Source: Oscillospiraceae bacterium
Lineage (GTDB): Bacteria > Bacillota > Clostridia > Oscillospirales > Oscillospiraceae
Reading direction: 5' to 3'
NCBI GenBank assembly: GCA_015067835.1
Contig: SVLS01000004.1
Location: forward strand, 1-64,000
DNA length: 64,000 nt
The notes under the pieces were generated by a model. The model worked only from the letters and a program-made list of their open reading frames with translations, was not told the origin of the DNA and ran no database searches. Each line of letters starts with the position of its first letter. Position 1 is the stretch's first letter. Positions 25,419 through 35,235 of this stretch are shown here, one piece after another. The position numbers and the translations under genes are program-made.

Positions 25419-25450
25419 AAAAACCGGGAAGCACTGTGCTTCCCGGCTTT
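25417..25450. terminator. Bidirectional terminator between convergent genes
   Basis: CCGGGAAGCAC and GTGCTTCCCGG (25424-25446) pair, with A7 before and CTTTG after. On the minus strand it ends in T7, so it mainly serves the Clp ATPase gene. Confidence 0.85.
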
Positions 25451-25452
25451 GA

Positions 25453-27750
25453 TTATTGTGCATGAACAACGATGCTGTCATTCTCAACAGAAACAGTAAT
25501 GGAAGAAATCGGATTTTCAAAGGAAGCGATGATTCGCTCCGCAATGGGATCTTCCAAATCACGCTGAATGGTGCGCCGCAGATTTCTGGCGCCATATTCC
25601 ATGGAGAACGCCTTTTTAACAAGGTATTCCCGGACATCCTCATTCCATACAATGGTCAAGCCACGCTCTGCAAGGTTGGCTGACAGTTCACCTAGCATAA
25701 TGTCCGCAATGCCGCGGAAATTCTCCTCCGTCAAATGATGGAAGGTGATAATTTCATCCACACGGTTAATAAACTCCGGCCGCAGGAACTCACGAAGAGC
25801 GCCTAACGTCTTTTCCTGCACCTGGTCATCCTGTGTCCGTCCAAAGCCCAAACCTGCCACACGGCCTTCGCTGCCGGCATTGGAGGTCATTACAATCACC
25901 GTATTTTCAAAATTGACCACACGTCCCTGTGCATCTGTAATACGGCCATCATCCAAAACCTGCAGCAGAATGTTCAGTACATCCGGATGTGCCTTTTCGA
26001 TTTCATCAAAAAGCACCACTGCATAAGGCCTGCGGCGAATTTTCTCCGTCAGCTGCCCGGCTTCATCGTAGCCAACATAACCGGGAGGCGAACCAATCAG
26101 TTTGGAAACGGTATGCTTCTCCATAAATTCGGACATATCCAGGCGAATCAGGCTGTCCACGGAGTCGAAAAGATCGTTGGCCAAGCACTTGACCAGCTCC
26201 GTTTTGCCAACACCGGTAGGACCAACGAAAATGAAGGATACCGGCCGCTTTTTGGCGGAAATTCCGACGCGGTGACGGCGAATTGCCTTTGCAACCGCAT
26301 CTACAGCCTCATCCTGGCCAACAATATGCTGACGCAGACGCTGGGCAAGTCCGCTGATCTGTTCATATTCCTGAGCCTTGATTTTCGATGCCGGGATCTT
26401 TGTCCAGAGCTCGATGATCCGCGCCAGATTTTCAATGGTAACCGACGGTGCCGGAACCTGCTCCAGCTTCTCAATTTCAGCAGCAATTTGGCACAGACGG
26501 CTGCGCAAAAGTGCTAATCGCTCGAAATGCTCATTTTCTGTGTCATCAGTAAGCATCTGCAGCTCCAGCTCATAGTCATCCCGTTCTTTGCGAAGCTCCG
26601 CAAGCTTTGAAATCTCCTCACAGCGCAAATTCACATCAGAGCAAGCTTCATCCAAAAGGTCAATGGCCTTATCCGGCAGAAATCTGTCCGTAATATAGCG
26701 CTCGGAAAGCACGACACACTGGCGCGCTATTTCCGGTGAAATGCTGACACCGTGGAACTGTGCATACTTGGGCGCAATGCCCTGCATAATCTTGCTTGCT
26801 TCCTCAATGGTCGGTTCAGCAACTGTCACCGGCTGAAAACGCCGTTCAAGAGCCGCATCCTTCTCAATATGCTTGCGGTACTCATTGAAGGTGGTTGCAC
26901 CGATGACCTGAATCTCGCCCCGGGAAAGTGCAGGCTTGAGAATGTTTGCTGCATTCATCGAGCCCTCTGCATCGCCGGCACCAACGAGATTGTGGACCTC
27001 GTCAATCACCAGAATGATGTTGCCGCATTCCTTAATTTCGCCAATCAGGCTCTTCATTCGGCTTTCAAACTGACCGCGGAACTGCGTTCCAGCTACCAGC
27101 GCTGTTAAATCCAGAAGAAAAACTTCCTTATCCCGCAACTTAAAGGGTACATTACCAGCCACAATTCTCTGCGCCAGACCTTCCGCAATAGCGGTTTTGC
27201 CAACGCCGGGTTCACCAATCAAGCAGGGATTATTCTTTTGTCGGCGGTTCAGAATCTGTACCACACGCTCTGTTTCCACATCCCGACCAATGACCGCATC
27301 CAGCTTTCCTTCCCGGGCGCGACCGGTCAGGTTCAGGCAGTAATTGTCCAGAAATTTATGCTTTTTGCTCTTCTTATGGGGCACTTCCTCCCCATTTTTA
27401 TCATCCTGCGGTTCTTCTTTGCGGGGCGCAGGCAAATTGCTGCTGCCGGGATTTACCGCGCCAAACATCTGATTGAGCATAGGGAAGGTTGCGGTACGGC
27501 TGTCCATATCATCCTCATCCCCATCTCCCTGATCAATCTGACCGAACATACTGGTCATTTCATCATTGAGAGAATCAAGATCCTCTTCTGAAAAGCCCAT
27601 ATTCTTGACCGCCTGGTCAATCTGTGGAATTCCCAGACTTCTGGCACATTTCAAGCAATACCCTTCATTCATCGTAACGCCGTTTTCAATCTTTGTAATG
27701 AAAACAACAGCTATATTCTTTTTACATCTTGTACATAACTTCGGTTGCAT
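25453..27750 (-). CDS. ATP-dependent Clp protease ATP-binding subunit with N-terminal zinc ribbon (ClpE-like)
   Basis: This 765-residue HSP100 unfoldase has two AAA+ domains. The N-terminus lacks the usual Clp_N repeats and has instead a treble-Cys pair (C6, C9, C32, C35), as in ClpE. An acidic, poorly conserved linker (about 65-130) follows. Domain 1 has GEPGVGKTA and VIDEVHN, a middle coiled coil lies near 400-450, and domain 2 has GPTGVGKTE and [12 protein letters not shown] in AGLGFGRTQ looks like the ClpP-binding loop, so it should feed a ClpP protease, which is not in the window. AAGGAG precedes the ATG. Confidence 0.9.
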   Translation of the reverse strand: MQPKLCTRCKKNIAVVFITKIENGVTMNEGYCLKCARSLGIPQIDQAVKNMGFSEEDLDSLNDEMTSMFGQIDQGDGDEDDMDSRTATFPMLNQMFGAVNPGSSNLPAPRKEEPQDDKNGEEVPHKKSKKHKFLDNYCLNLTGRAREGKLDAVIGRDVETERVVQILNRRQKNNPCLIGEPGVGKTAIAEGLAQRIVAGNVPFKLRDKEVFLLDLTALVAGTQFRGQFESRMKSLIGEIKECGNIILVIDEVHNLVGAGDAEGSMNAANILKPALSRGEIQVIGATTFNEYRKHIEKDAALERRFQPVTVAEPTIEEASKIMQGIAPKYAQFHGVSISPEIARQCVVLSERYITDRFLPDKAIDLLDEACSDVNLRCEEISKLAELRKERDDYELELQMLTDDTENEHFERLALLRSRLCQIAAEIEKLEQVPAPSVTIENLARIIELWTKIPASKIKAQEYEQISGLAQRLRQHIVGQDEAVDAVAKAIRRHRVGISAKKRPVSFIFVGPTGVGKTELVKCLANDLFDSVDSLIRLDMSEFMEKHTVSKLIGSPPGYVGYDEAGQLTEKIRRRPYAVVLFDEIEKAHPDVLNILLQVLDDGRITDAQGRVVNFENTVIVMTSNAGSEGRVAGLGFGRTQDDQVQEKTLGALREFLRPEFINRVDEIITFHHLTEENFRGIADIMLGELSANLAERGLTIVWNEDVREYLVKKAFSMEYGARNLRRTIQRDLEDPIAERIIASFENPISSITVSVENDSIVVHAQ

Positions 27751-27809
27751 CTGATACTCACTCCTTTTTCAGCAGTATATCACATCCTGCCAAATAAAGA
27801 TAAAACAAA

Positions 27810-28589
27810 TTATAAACAATCCGGTGCAGCGCACTGGAAATTTTCGACACCGTCATCATACCACAGATGGGTCATATAAAGACCGCCTGCCGGAACAGTA
27901 GGACCAGCCGCTGTTCTGTTGCCGGAATCCAAAATACTGCCAATCTCCTCCGGCTGGATCTTCCCCTCAGCAGCATAAACTACCGTACCTGCCATTGCCC
28001 GTGCCATATTGTACAAAAATCCATTGGCACAAACGCGAAGGCGGATAATATCACCGTCTCGTTCCACGTTATAATAATATACCGTTCTGACCGTTGACTT
28101 GACATCTGTTCCAACGCTCCGCACTGCCGCAAAATCATGAGTCCCCACAAATTGATCAGCAGCAGCCTGCATCACCTTTTCATCCAGATGCTTGGGATAG
28201 AACCAGGCGCGATTCACATAAAAGGGATCCTTTACCCGTGAATTGTAAATTAAATAGGTATACTCTTTCCGAACACAGGAGCCGATGGCATTAAAGCCAT
28301 CGTGAACCTCAAAGGCCTTGGTGACCACAATATCCGCAGGAAGATGGGTATTTAGTGCATAAGGCAGCCGCTCCACGGGAATGGTGGATTCTGTGCGAAA
28401 ATTGGCCACATAGCACTTGGCGTGAACGCCAGCATCGGTACGGCCGCAGCCGGTGATATGAACGGACTCGCCCGTCAGCATTCCAATCGCCTTTTCCACC
28501 GTTTGCTGGACGGTTGGCAGGTTCTTTTGTGCCTGCCAGCCGTGATAGGCCGTACCCAAATAGGTCAGAAAAATCGCAATATTACGCAT
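27810..28589 (-). CDS. truA: tRNA pseudouridine(38-40) synthase TruA
   Basis: This 259-residue enzyme isomerises uridines in the anticodon stem-loop. The catalytic Asp is in GCGRTDAGVHAK (about residues 48-59), and the RNA-binding LRVCANGFLYNMARAM motif lies near 198. I start at ATG 28589 (MRNIAIFLTYLGTAYHGW), with GAGG upstream and the frame open further up. It is the last gene of the ecfA1-ecfA2-ecfT-truA set, the standard Firmicutes order; in the ribosomal version it is followed by rplM and rpsI, which are not here. Confidence 0.94.
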   Translation of the reverse strand: MRNIAIFLTYLGTAYHGWQAQKNLPTVQQTVEKAIGMLTGESVHITGCGRTDAGVHAKCYVANFRTESTIPVERLPYALNTHLPADIVVTKAFEVHDGFNAIGSCVRKEYTYLIYNSRVKDPFYVNRAWFYPKHLDEKVMQAAADQFVGTHDFAAVRSVGTDVKSTVRTVYYYNVERDGDIIRLRVCANGFLYNMARAMAGTVVYAAEGKIQPEEIGSILDSGNRTAAGPTVPAGGLYMTHLWYDDGVENFQCAAPDCL

Positions 28590-28596
28590 ACACACC

Positions 28597-29403
28597 TCAT
28601 AAACCAAAGATGTTTAATACAATCATCCCTGCCAGCATCAATGCGGCCAATGCAAAAGCTTCAAAATCACGGCGGTGATACCGCAAAAGCTTCATTTTTG
28701 TACGCCCTTCTCCGCCATGATAGCAGCGGCATTCCATTGCAGTTGCCAGTTCATCCGCCCGGCGGAAGGAGCTGATAAACAACGGAACCAGAATCGGCAC
28801 AAGAGCTTTAACACGCTGCAACAGCTTTCCTGTCTCAAAATCCGCACCTCTTGCCTTTTGTGCAGACATAATTTTATCCGTCTCCTCAATCAGCGTAGGG
28901 ATAAAGCGCAAAGCAATGCACATCATCATTGCCAGCTCGTGAACAGGAACTTTTATCTTCTTCAGCGGGTTGAGCAAGGACTCCAGGCCATCGGTCAGGG
29001 CAATCGGAGATGTGGTATAGGTCAGCAGCGTCGTGCCGGTAACCAGCATCAAAATACGCACAACCATAAAAACTGCACGCAGCAATCCATCAAGAGTGAT
29101 GGTGATAATCCAAAAGGATACCAAAACCTTGCCGCTCTGGGTAAAAAACAGGTTCAAAAGACCTGTAAATACCAATATAAACACCAGCGGCTTCAAACCG
29201 CGCACAAAGGCCTTTGCCGGAATCCGAGATACCGCAATAAAGGTAATCAGCAAGCCCAGCATCACGGCATAAGCAATAGGCCCGACTGCTAAAAACAGGG
29301 CAACAATATAGACAATCAAAAATAATAGCTTTGTTCGCGGGTCAAGGCGATGAACAACGGAAGTTCCCGGGAAGTACTGTCCAAGTGTAATGTCCTTAAG
29401 CAC
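28597..29403 (-). CDS. ecfT: Energy-coupling factor transporter transmembrane protein EcfT
   Basis: This 268-residue membrane protein links the two ATPases to interchangeable substrate-binding S components for vitamins and metals. It has about five membrane segments and two cytoplasmic coupling helices: SAQKARGADF (near 180) and ATAMECRCYHGG (near 222). The second deviates from the usual ARG/ARGY form by Cys. The start is a GTG at 29403 overlapping the ecfA2 stop, with AAGGGGGG upstream. Confidence 0.92.
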   Translation of the reverse strand: MLKDITLGQYFPGTSVVHRLDPRTKLLFLIVYIVALFLAVGPIAYAVMLGLLITFIAVSRIPAKAFVRGLKPLVFILVFTGLLNLFFTQSGKVLVSFWIITITLDGLLRAVFMVVRILMLVTGTTLLTYTTSPIALTDGLESLLNPLKKIKVPVHELAMMMCIALRFIPTLIEETDKIMSAQKARGADFETGKLLQRVKALVPILVPLFISSFRRADELATAMECRCYHGGEGRTKMKLLRYHRRDFEAFALAALMLAGMIVLNIFGL

Positions 29404-30250
29404 CGATAATTCCCCCCTTCAGGGCGGAAATCGCCTGTTCCATTGTATAAACAGTTGGAACATCCAGACCCATTCTTTGCAAATTCAGGAACACCTGAGT
29501 AACCTCAGGGATATCCAGTCCCATCTCAAGAAGCTCCTGCGCACGGGAGAAAACCTCCTGAGGTGTACCGTCCATCACAAGATGAGCACCGTTCATAACA
29601 ATCAGCCGATCGGTAAGTCTTGCCACATCGTTCATGGAATGGCTAACCATCATAACCGTTGCATTTTTTGCTTTGCGGTAAGCTTCAATATTTTCCAGGA
29701 TTTCATTGCGCCCGGCAGGGTCAAGACCCGCGGTAGGCTCATCAAGAATCAGAACCTCCGGCTCCATCGCGATGACACCTGCAATGGCCACACGCCGCTT
29801 CTGACCGCCGGAAAGGTCAAAGGGAGAAACCTGAAGCTGTTCCTGAGAAATACCAACAAAACCGGCAGCTTCCCGCACCCGGTTGTCAATTTCCTCTTTA
29901 CTCAAGCCCATATTTTTAGGGCCGAAAGCAATATCCTTGTATACTGTCTCATCAAACAGCTGATACTCCGGGTACTGAAAAACCAGCCCGACCCGGAAGC
30001 GGGCCTGACGGGTTGCCTGCTTGTTCTCCCATATATCCTTGCCATCCAGCAAAATCTGCCCGGATGTCGGCTTCAGCAGACCGTTCAAATGCTGTATCAA
30101 TGTGGATTTTCCGGAGCCGGTATGACCAATAATGCCAATGAACTCCCCTCTTTCCACAGAAAAAGACACACCTTCAAGCGCCGTATGCTCAAACGGAGTA
30201 CCGGCGCTGTAAATATGGGTTAAATCTTTAACTTCCAAAATCGGTGACAA
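29396..30250 (-). CDS. ecfA2: Energy-coupling factor transporter ATP-binding protein EcfA2
   Basis: This 284-residue ABC ATPase has Walker A GHTGSGKST (about 41-49), Q-loop VFQYPEYQLF, signature LSGGQKRRVAIAG and Walker B VLILDEPTAGLD. Genes of this module pair it with EcfA1. The start is TTG at 30250, with CAGGAGG upstream. No S component is encoded nearby, so the module probably serves several S proteins encoded elsewhere (group II ECF). Confidence 0.93.
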   Translation of the reverse strand: MSPILEVKDLTHIYSAGTPFEHTALEGVSFSVERGEFIGIIGHTGSGKSTLIQHLNGLLKPTSGQILLDGKDIWENKQATRQARFRVGLVFQYPEYQLFDETVYKDIAFGPKNMGLSKEEIDNRVREAAGFVGISQEQLQVSPFDLSGGQKRRVAIAGVIAMEPEVLILDEPTAGLDPAGRNEILENIEAYRKAKNATVMMVSHSMNDVARLTDRLIVMNGAHLVMDGTPQEVFSRAQELLEMGLDIPEVTQVFLNLQRMGLDVPTVYTMEQAISALKGGIIGA

Positions 30251-30269
30251 TGCTCTCTACCTCCTGCGG

Positions 30270-31118
30270 TCAAACCTTCCAATGCTCCAGAAGTGTTTGC
30301 GCGCAATTTTCGGGGCTTAGGCTGTCAAGGGGCAGCTCCGCACCCAAACGATTCAATTCCCAGCAAAGCTCCACTGTTTCCGGGGCTGCAAGCCCAATGC
30401 TGTGAAGCAGCTCAACCTGTGAAAAAACCTCCTGCGGCTTTCCGTCAGCCGCAATTTTACCTTTGTTCAGTACAATTACCCGGTCAGCCATAGCAGCTTC
30501 ATCCATGTGATGGGTAATGAATACCACCGTAATGCCCTTTTCCCGGTTCAGCATCTCGACGGTCTGCATCACCTCACGGCGCCCTTTCGGGTCAAGCATT
30601 GCTGTTGGCTCATCCAAAACGATGCACTTCGGCTCCATCGCAATGATGCCGGCAATGGCAATTCGCTGCTTTTGACCGCCTGACAGCAAGTGAGGAGCGT
30701 GTCCGCGATACTCGTACATCCCCACCTGCTGCAACGCAGAATCCACGCGACGGCGTATTTCAGCGCTGGAAATGCCCAGATTCTCCGGTCCAAAGGCCAC
30801 ATCCTCTTCCACCACATTGGCAACAATCTGGTTGTCCGGATTCTGGAACACCATGCCTACATTCTTGCGAATCATAATCAGCTTTTCTTCATCAGAAGAA
30901 TCCATTCCGAACACATAAACCTTGCCTCTACTGGGAAGCAAAATAGAGTTAAAATGTTTGGCTAATGTGGACTTTCCGCAGCCATTACCACCTAAAATGG
31001 CAACAAATGTTCCTTCCTTCACGGTAAGGGACAAATCTTCAAATACCTGAACGCCAAGGGTGTCCTCTGCACCCGGATAAGTATATGACAAATGCTCTAC
31101 ATTGATTGCCGTTTCCAA
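30270..31118 (-). CDS. ecfA1: Energy-coupling factor transporter ATP-binding protein EcfA1
   Basis: This 282-residue ABC ATPase has Walker A LGGNGCGKST, Q-loop VFQNPDNQIV (the form typical of EcfA1), signature LSGGQKQRIAIAG and Walker B CIVLDEPTAMLDP. I start at TTG 31118, because GGAGGAA lies 6 nt upstream; an earlier TTG at 31133 lacks a ribosome site. It is 20 bp upstream of ecfA2. Confidence 0.93.
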   Translation of the reverse strand: METAINVEHLSYTYPGAEDTLGVQVFEDLSLTVKEGTFVAILGGNGCGKSTLAKHFNSILLPSRGKVYVFGMDSSDEEKLIMIRKNVGMVFQNPDNQIVANVVEEDVAFGPENLGISSAEIRRRVDSALQQVGMYEYRGHAPHLLSGGQKQRIAIAGIIAMEPKCIVLDEPTAMLDPKGRREVMQTVEMLNREKGITVVFITHHMDEAAMADRVIVLNKGKIAADGKPQEVFSQVELLHSIGLAAPETVELCWELNRLGAELPLDSLSPENCAQTLLEHWKV

Positions 31119-31134
31119 ACTGTCTTCCTCCAAA

Positions 31135-32001
31135 TTAAGGTGTCCACCGTCCTGTGGAACCGCAGGGCAACATAATACCGGTGGATTTTACCGGCAAACC
31201 CAACTCACCCACAGCGGTTCTTCCACCGTGCTCTGCGCCAAATACCACATCAGACGCATAACCAACCGCAGAGGGCGCAAGACCTGTGGTATAGGAATTG
31301 ATAATAACAAACAGGGGATTATCCGTCAACAGCTTTGCAGTCTCCAGCAAAAACGGATAGAAGCTTGTTTCCATCTTCCATATTTCACCGCTGGGTCCAC
31401 GACCGTAGCTGGGCGGGTCCATAATGATACCGTCATAGCGGCGACCGCGACGGATTTCCCGCTGAATAAACTTGCCGCAATCATCCACAATCCAATGAAT
31501 TGGCTTGTCCGCCAAACCGGAAGCCTGTGCATTCTCCTTTGCCCAGGCGACCATCCCCTTGGAAGCATCCACGTGGTACACTTCCGCACCGCCGGCTGCT
31601 GCGGCAAGCGTCGCGCCGCCGGAGTATGCAAACAGATTCAAAACACGCACCGGACGCCCGGCATTGGCGCACTTTTCACGGATAAAATCCCAGTTTGCTG
31701 CCTGCTCCGGAAAAACACCGGTATGCTTGAAGTTCATTGGCTTGACATTGAAGGTAAGGTAGTCCTTATAGCGAATCTGCCACCGCTCCGGCAGGTGATG
31801 GTCAGACCATCTGCCGCCGCCGGTATTGGAGCGCAGGTACCGGGCATCATATTTCTTCCAGCCCGGATGCTGCTTGGGCGTATTCCATATCACCTGAGGA
31901 TCGGGGCGCACCAAAAGGTACTTGCCCCACCGCTCCAAGCGCTCTCCGTCAGAGGTATCGAGCACCTCATAATCAGTCCATTCATCGGATAACCAAATCA
32001 T
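31135..32001 (-). CDS. Class I SAM-dependent methyltransferase (RlmI/RlmK-like, PF10672 type)
   Basis: This 288-residue protein has SAM motif I as VLNLFAYSGGATLAAAAGGA (about residues 119-138) and the catalytic MDPPSYGRG (near 194), as in 23S rRNA cytosine methyltransferases. It lacks the N-terminal PUA domain of RlmI. An rRNA cytosine-C5 target is likely from the family but not certain. The start at ATG 32001 (MIWLSDEW) has AAGGAG 7 nt upstream. It lies between the PBP gene and ecfA1 on the same strand and is probably cotranscribed with one or both. Confidence 0.82.
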   Translation of the reverse strand: MIWLSDEWTDYEVLDTSDGERLERWGKYLLVRPDPQVIWNTPKQHPGWKKYDARYLRSNTGGGRWSDHHLPERWQIRYKDYLTFNVKPMNFKHTGVFPEQAANWDFIREKCANAGRPVRVLNLFAYSGGATLAAAAGGAEVYHVDASKGMVAWAKENAQASGLADKPIHWIVDDCGKFIQREIRRGRRYDGIIMDPPSYGRGPSGEIWKMETSFYPFLLETAKLLTDNPLFVIINSYTTGLAPSAVGYASDVVFGAEHGGRTAVGELGLPVKSTGIMLPCGSTGRWTP

Positions 32002-32029
32002 GGCAATCTCCTTCAAATCTTTTTATAAG

Positions 32030-34717
32030 CTAGGGAAATATGGGAATTGGCTTGTGAATGTGACAGGAAACATAGGGCAATTCAAGCCCGTAGTTTTTGT
32101 CATTTTTAAAGCCGTGGAACGCTACAGGATTCCCCTTCTTGTCCACCAGATAGATATAATTATCGGACCGGTAGGCTGTCTCAAGACCGCACTCGCTGGC
32201 CTTGATGATTTCCTCCACATCACTCTGGGTCATCTTCACCAGAGAACGCTTTACAACATTGGTGCAGCCTGTATTTGCAGCTGCCTTGCAGGTAGCACAA
32301 TAATCAACCACCACGTGGCAGTCACAGCTCTCCTGAGGAACATCCTCCGGGTATACCAAAACTTCCTTAATCCGGCTCAAGCCGTGCTCGTAGGTGCGCA
32401 CATCCATTGCGCAGGCACCCGTTGCCTGCTTGCCGCAATCCAGACATACCGTAACCGGAACAAAGTTGCTCTCGTTGTACATCACCTTAGACTCCAGGTT
32501 CTTGTGAAGCGGCTCCATCACCTTCCGCCACAGCTGACAGGCAACATTGCCGCCGGATACGCCGGTAATCGCTTCCGGATGGTCGTAACCGGTCCAGACA
32601 GCTGCAGTGTATTGGCTGGTATAGCCGCAGAACCAACGGTCCTTGGCGCTGGTGGTTGTACCGGTTTTGCCGCAGATGTCGTAGTCATAGCTCTTAAACT
32701 CCGCATAACGACCCGTACCGGATTCCACGGCATTATCAAGGCAATAGTTCACATAGTCAACCGTCTTGGGGCTGAGAATCTGGGAGGATTTCTGCTCGTT
32801 ATTGTGGATCAGATTACCATCGTTGTCATAAATCAGGGTGTAGGTTCTGGCATCTCTGTATGTGCCATTATTTGCAAAGGTTGCATAAGCGGCACTCATA
32901 TCCCGAACAGTGATACCAACAGTCGGTGCGCCCATACCAAGCGGTGCCCAGTCAATATCCGTAAAGACCTTGCCGCTGGAATTGACATATTCCCGAACAA
33001 GGGTGGACAGCTGGAACTTATCCTTTGCAAAATTGAAGCTGTACTCACGCCCCATAATATCCAGGCTGTTAACAGCGGAGGCGTTAACCGAATCAATTAC
33101 CGCGTCCAGAATTGTGCACTTCAGGGAGTACTTGCGGTCAGAGTTTCGGGGGAACGGATTGTTCTCCACATAATACAGTGGCAAATCTTTTACCACAGAT
33201 GCAGGATTCAGGACGCCCAACTCAAAGGAAGGTGCATAAACCGTCAAAGGCTTAATAGAGGAACCGGGCTGCAGCTTGGCATCCGTTGCCTTGCTGTAAG
33301 CGTCGTGGACATCCTTTTCACCCACGCCGCCGGCAATCGCAACAATATCACCGGTTGCATTGTCAATAACAACCATGCCGGACTGCAGCTGCTGAATACT
33401 GTCCGTATCCGGGATTTCATCCAAATTGGTATAAATCTTATCTACCTGCTTTTGAACGGTCATATCCAAAGTGGTGTAAATGTGCAAACCGCTTTGGCAT
33501 ACCAAACGCTTAAAGTCATTACGGGCATCAACATCGGTGTGTTCCCAATCCACGCCGCCCCGTTCGCAGTAATATTGGGCGACCTCTTCCAAAACCACAT
33601 CAACGAACCAGGAATAAACCTCCTTGGAAGCGTCATTATCCACGGTGGTGGACTGCAGACACTTGGGACAATAGGTTTTCCCGTCCTCCTTTACAATGAA
33701 GGTTCCAAGCTTTCCATGATAGCCGCAATTCTCATTGACGCAGTCAGAATAACGGTCTTCTTCGTCAATTCCCCGCTTCAGCGTCAGGTTTTCACTGTCA
33801 ATCAGAGCCTGTGCGTACGCTTCTTCTGTCAGCCATCCGTACTCTTTCATCATATAAAGCGTATCTTCACGACGACGCTTATTCCGCTCCATACCGGTCA
33901 GCTGCTCGCCCTTGTAATCATCCAGGCCCTCGCGGTAAGGGTTAAACAGCGAGGGGTTATTGGTAATACTGATCAGCGCGGCACACTCTGCCGTGTTCAA
34001 ATCCTCCAATTCTTTTCCGAAATATTCGGCCGCTGCCGGCTTGATGCCCTTGCAGCGCTCACCAAGATAAATCTTGTTGAGATACCACTCCAGAATAAAC
34101 TCCTTATCGTATCTTTTTTCAAACTCAGTTGCACGGAAGATTTCCAAAACCTTACGCTGTACTGTTACATCGTCCGCCGTTTCATCATATTCCAAATACA
34201 GATTCTTAATCAGCTGCTGGGTGATGGATGAACCGCCAAACTCACGGCCGCCAACGAACATACTGATACAGGCACGGATGGTGGGAATCCAGTCCACGCC
34301 CTGATGCTCGAAGAAGCGGTGGTCTTCAATGGCAACCGTTGCATAAATCAAATCCTCGGGAATTTCCTCAAAGGTGGCCCAGTCCTTGTCCGTATCGGCG
34401 TGCAGTCTCTGAAGCACCTGAATATTGCCGTCGGCATCCCGATAATACATAACGGAGTTGCCGGACTGGTCGAAATCACCCATGACCACTTCGGAATTCT
34501 GTGCCATCTGGTCGCTGCCAAGATAGTCAGCAAGCAGTCCCATAAAGACAAAGGCACAAATTGCGCCAATCGCCAAAACAGTTGCCAACGCACCCAGAAT
34601 GACCTTTATAAATGTATAAACAACTTTCCAGGTTCCGTGAAGAACCCGCACCGGCTTCGAGGGTTTCCAGGATTGCCTGGTTACTCTGCGAATGCTCTCA
34701 TTGTGTTCATTTTCCAT
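32030..34717 (-). CDS. Class A penicillin-binding protein (PBP1a type) with a zinc-ribbon-like insertion
   Basis: This 895-residue bifunctional peptidoglycan synthase has a membrane anchor (about 39-66), a GT51 glycosyltransferase domain with catalytic Glu131 (EDHRFFEHQG) and GGSSITQQLIKN (161-172), and a transpeptidase with SSIK (Ser486 to Lys489), SVN (543-545) and KTG (684-686). Between the two domains are four cysteines, C326, C331, C350 and C353, spaced like a zinc ribbon (CPKC at the end). The last 140 residues carry nine more cysteines. Such Cys density outside the membrane is unusual. The start at ATG 34717 has GGAGG upstream. It has its own promoter. Confidence 0.93.
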   Translation of the reverse strand: MENEHNESIRRVTRQSWKPSKPVRVLHGTWKVVYTFIKVILGALATVLAIGAICAFVFMGLLADYLGSDQMAQNSEVVMGDFDQSGNSVMYYRDADGNIQVLQRLHADTDKDWATFEEIPEDLIYATVAIEDHRFFEHQGVDWIPTIRACISMFVGGREFGGSSITQQLIKNLYLEYDETADDVTVQRKVLEIFRATEFEKRYDKEFILEWYLNKIYLGERCKGIKPAAAEYFGKELEDLNTAECAALISITNNPSLFNPYREGLDDYKGEQLTGMERNKRRREDTLYMMKEYGWLTEEAYAQALIDSENLTLKRGIDEEDRYSDCVNENCGYHGKLGTFIVKEDGKTYCPKCLQSTTVDNDASKEVYSWFVDVVLEEVAQYYCERGGVDWEHTDVDARNDFKRLVCQSGLHIYTTLDMTVQKQVDKIYTNLDEIPDTDSIQQLQSGMVVIDNATGDIVAIAGGVGEKDVHDAYSKATDAKLQPGSSIKPLTVYAPSFELGVLNPASVVKDLPLYYVENNPFPRNSDRKYSLKCTILDAVIDSVNASAVNSLDIMGREYSFNFAKDKFQLSTLVREYVNSSGKVFTDIDWAPLGMGAPTVGITVRDMSAAYATFANNGTYRDARTYTLIYDNDGNLIHNNEQKSSQILSPKTVDYVNYCLDNAVESGTGRYAEFKSYDYDICGKTGTTTSAKDRWFCGYTSQYTAAVWTGYDHPEAITGVSGGNVACQLWRKVMEPLHKNLESKVMYNESNFVPVTVCLDCGKQATGACAMDVRTYEHGLSRIKEVLVYPEDVPQESCDCHVVVDYCATCKAAANTGCTNVVKRSLVKMTQSDVEEIIKASECGLETAYRSDNYIYLVDKKGNPVAFHGFKNDKNYGLELPYVSCHIHKPIPIFP

Positions 34718-34793
34718 AATATAACCTCCATCTGGCAACAGAATCGCATTTTCGAGTCCGTCACCGGCATCATCGCATAGGACTAGCCGTATA

Positions 34794-34822
34794 ATTATAG
34801 CATACCCCAAAGAAAAACGAAA
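34794..34822 (-). promoter_or_regulatory. Promoter of the PBP gene
   Basis: On the minus strand TATAAT (34799-34794) carries a TGC extension; the -35 position TTTCGT (34822-34817, 17-bp spacing) is weak. The start codon is about 80 nt downstream. Confidence 0.55.
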
Positions 34823-34885
34823 GCCCTAATTTGTTAATAAACAGAAAAATATCAGACATACTATCCCCAGAGGGGGAATGAAATA

Positions 34886-35110
34886 ATGAATAAACAGAAA
34901 ATTTTATGTAACATTCTTATATTTGGCTTTCTTTTGGGCGTTTATGAAGGAAAAATCGCCCTGTGGAAGGACAATCAGGTAAAGCCGATGCGGGTATTCC
35001 CTGTTCAGGTATCCATTTTGCCGGAGGCAGATCAGAAAACACTGCAAAAAGGTATCCGCGTAAACAATCTCAGCCAGCTGTACAAAATGCTGGAAGATTA
35101 TCTTTCCTGA
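34886..35110 (+). CDS. Small membrane-anchored protein, possibly with a BofC-like domain
   Basis: This 74-residue protein has one N-terminal hydrophobic segment (about residues 7-20) followed by a short domain: GVYEGKIALWKDN, VFPVQVSILPEADQKTLQKGIRV, LYKMLEDYLS. The pattern of a G-x-x-x-G-x-(I/V)-A-(V/L) strand followed by a proline and acidic helix recalls the C-terminal domain of BofC, a forespore regulator of SigK signalling, but I cannot confirm it. AGAGGGGGAATG lies upstream. It stands alone between the PBP promoter and the DUF1292 gene. Confidence 0.7.
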   Translation: MNKQKILCNILIFGFLLGVYEGKIALWKDNQVKPMRVFPVQVSILPEADQKTLQKGIRVNNLSQLYKMLEDYLS

Positions 35111-35177
35111 GTATGCACATTTTTATCCCGTAGTGCATAAACTAAAAACAAAGCACTCAAATCATACAATCTGCCGA

Positions 35178-35206
35178 TTGATTTTGCTAAAGAAATACGT
35201 TACAAT
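35178..35206 (+). promoter_or_regulatory. Promoter of the DUF1292 gene
   Basis: TTGATT (35178-35183), 17 bp, TACAAT (35201-35206). The start codon is about 30 nt downstream. Confidence 0.7.
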
Positions 35207-35235
35207 ATAGCTGACGTATGAACGGAGGAATGATG

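Noticed and set aside
32000..34231. Very long open frame on the plus strand opposite the PBP gene
   Set aside because: It is antisense to a certain PBP gene, has no family motif and a low-complexity Ile/Val/His-rich composition. It comes from codon bias of the real gene.
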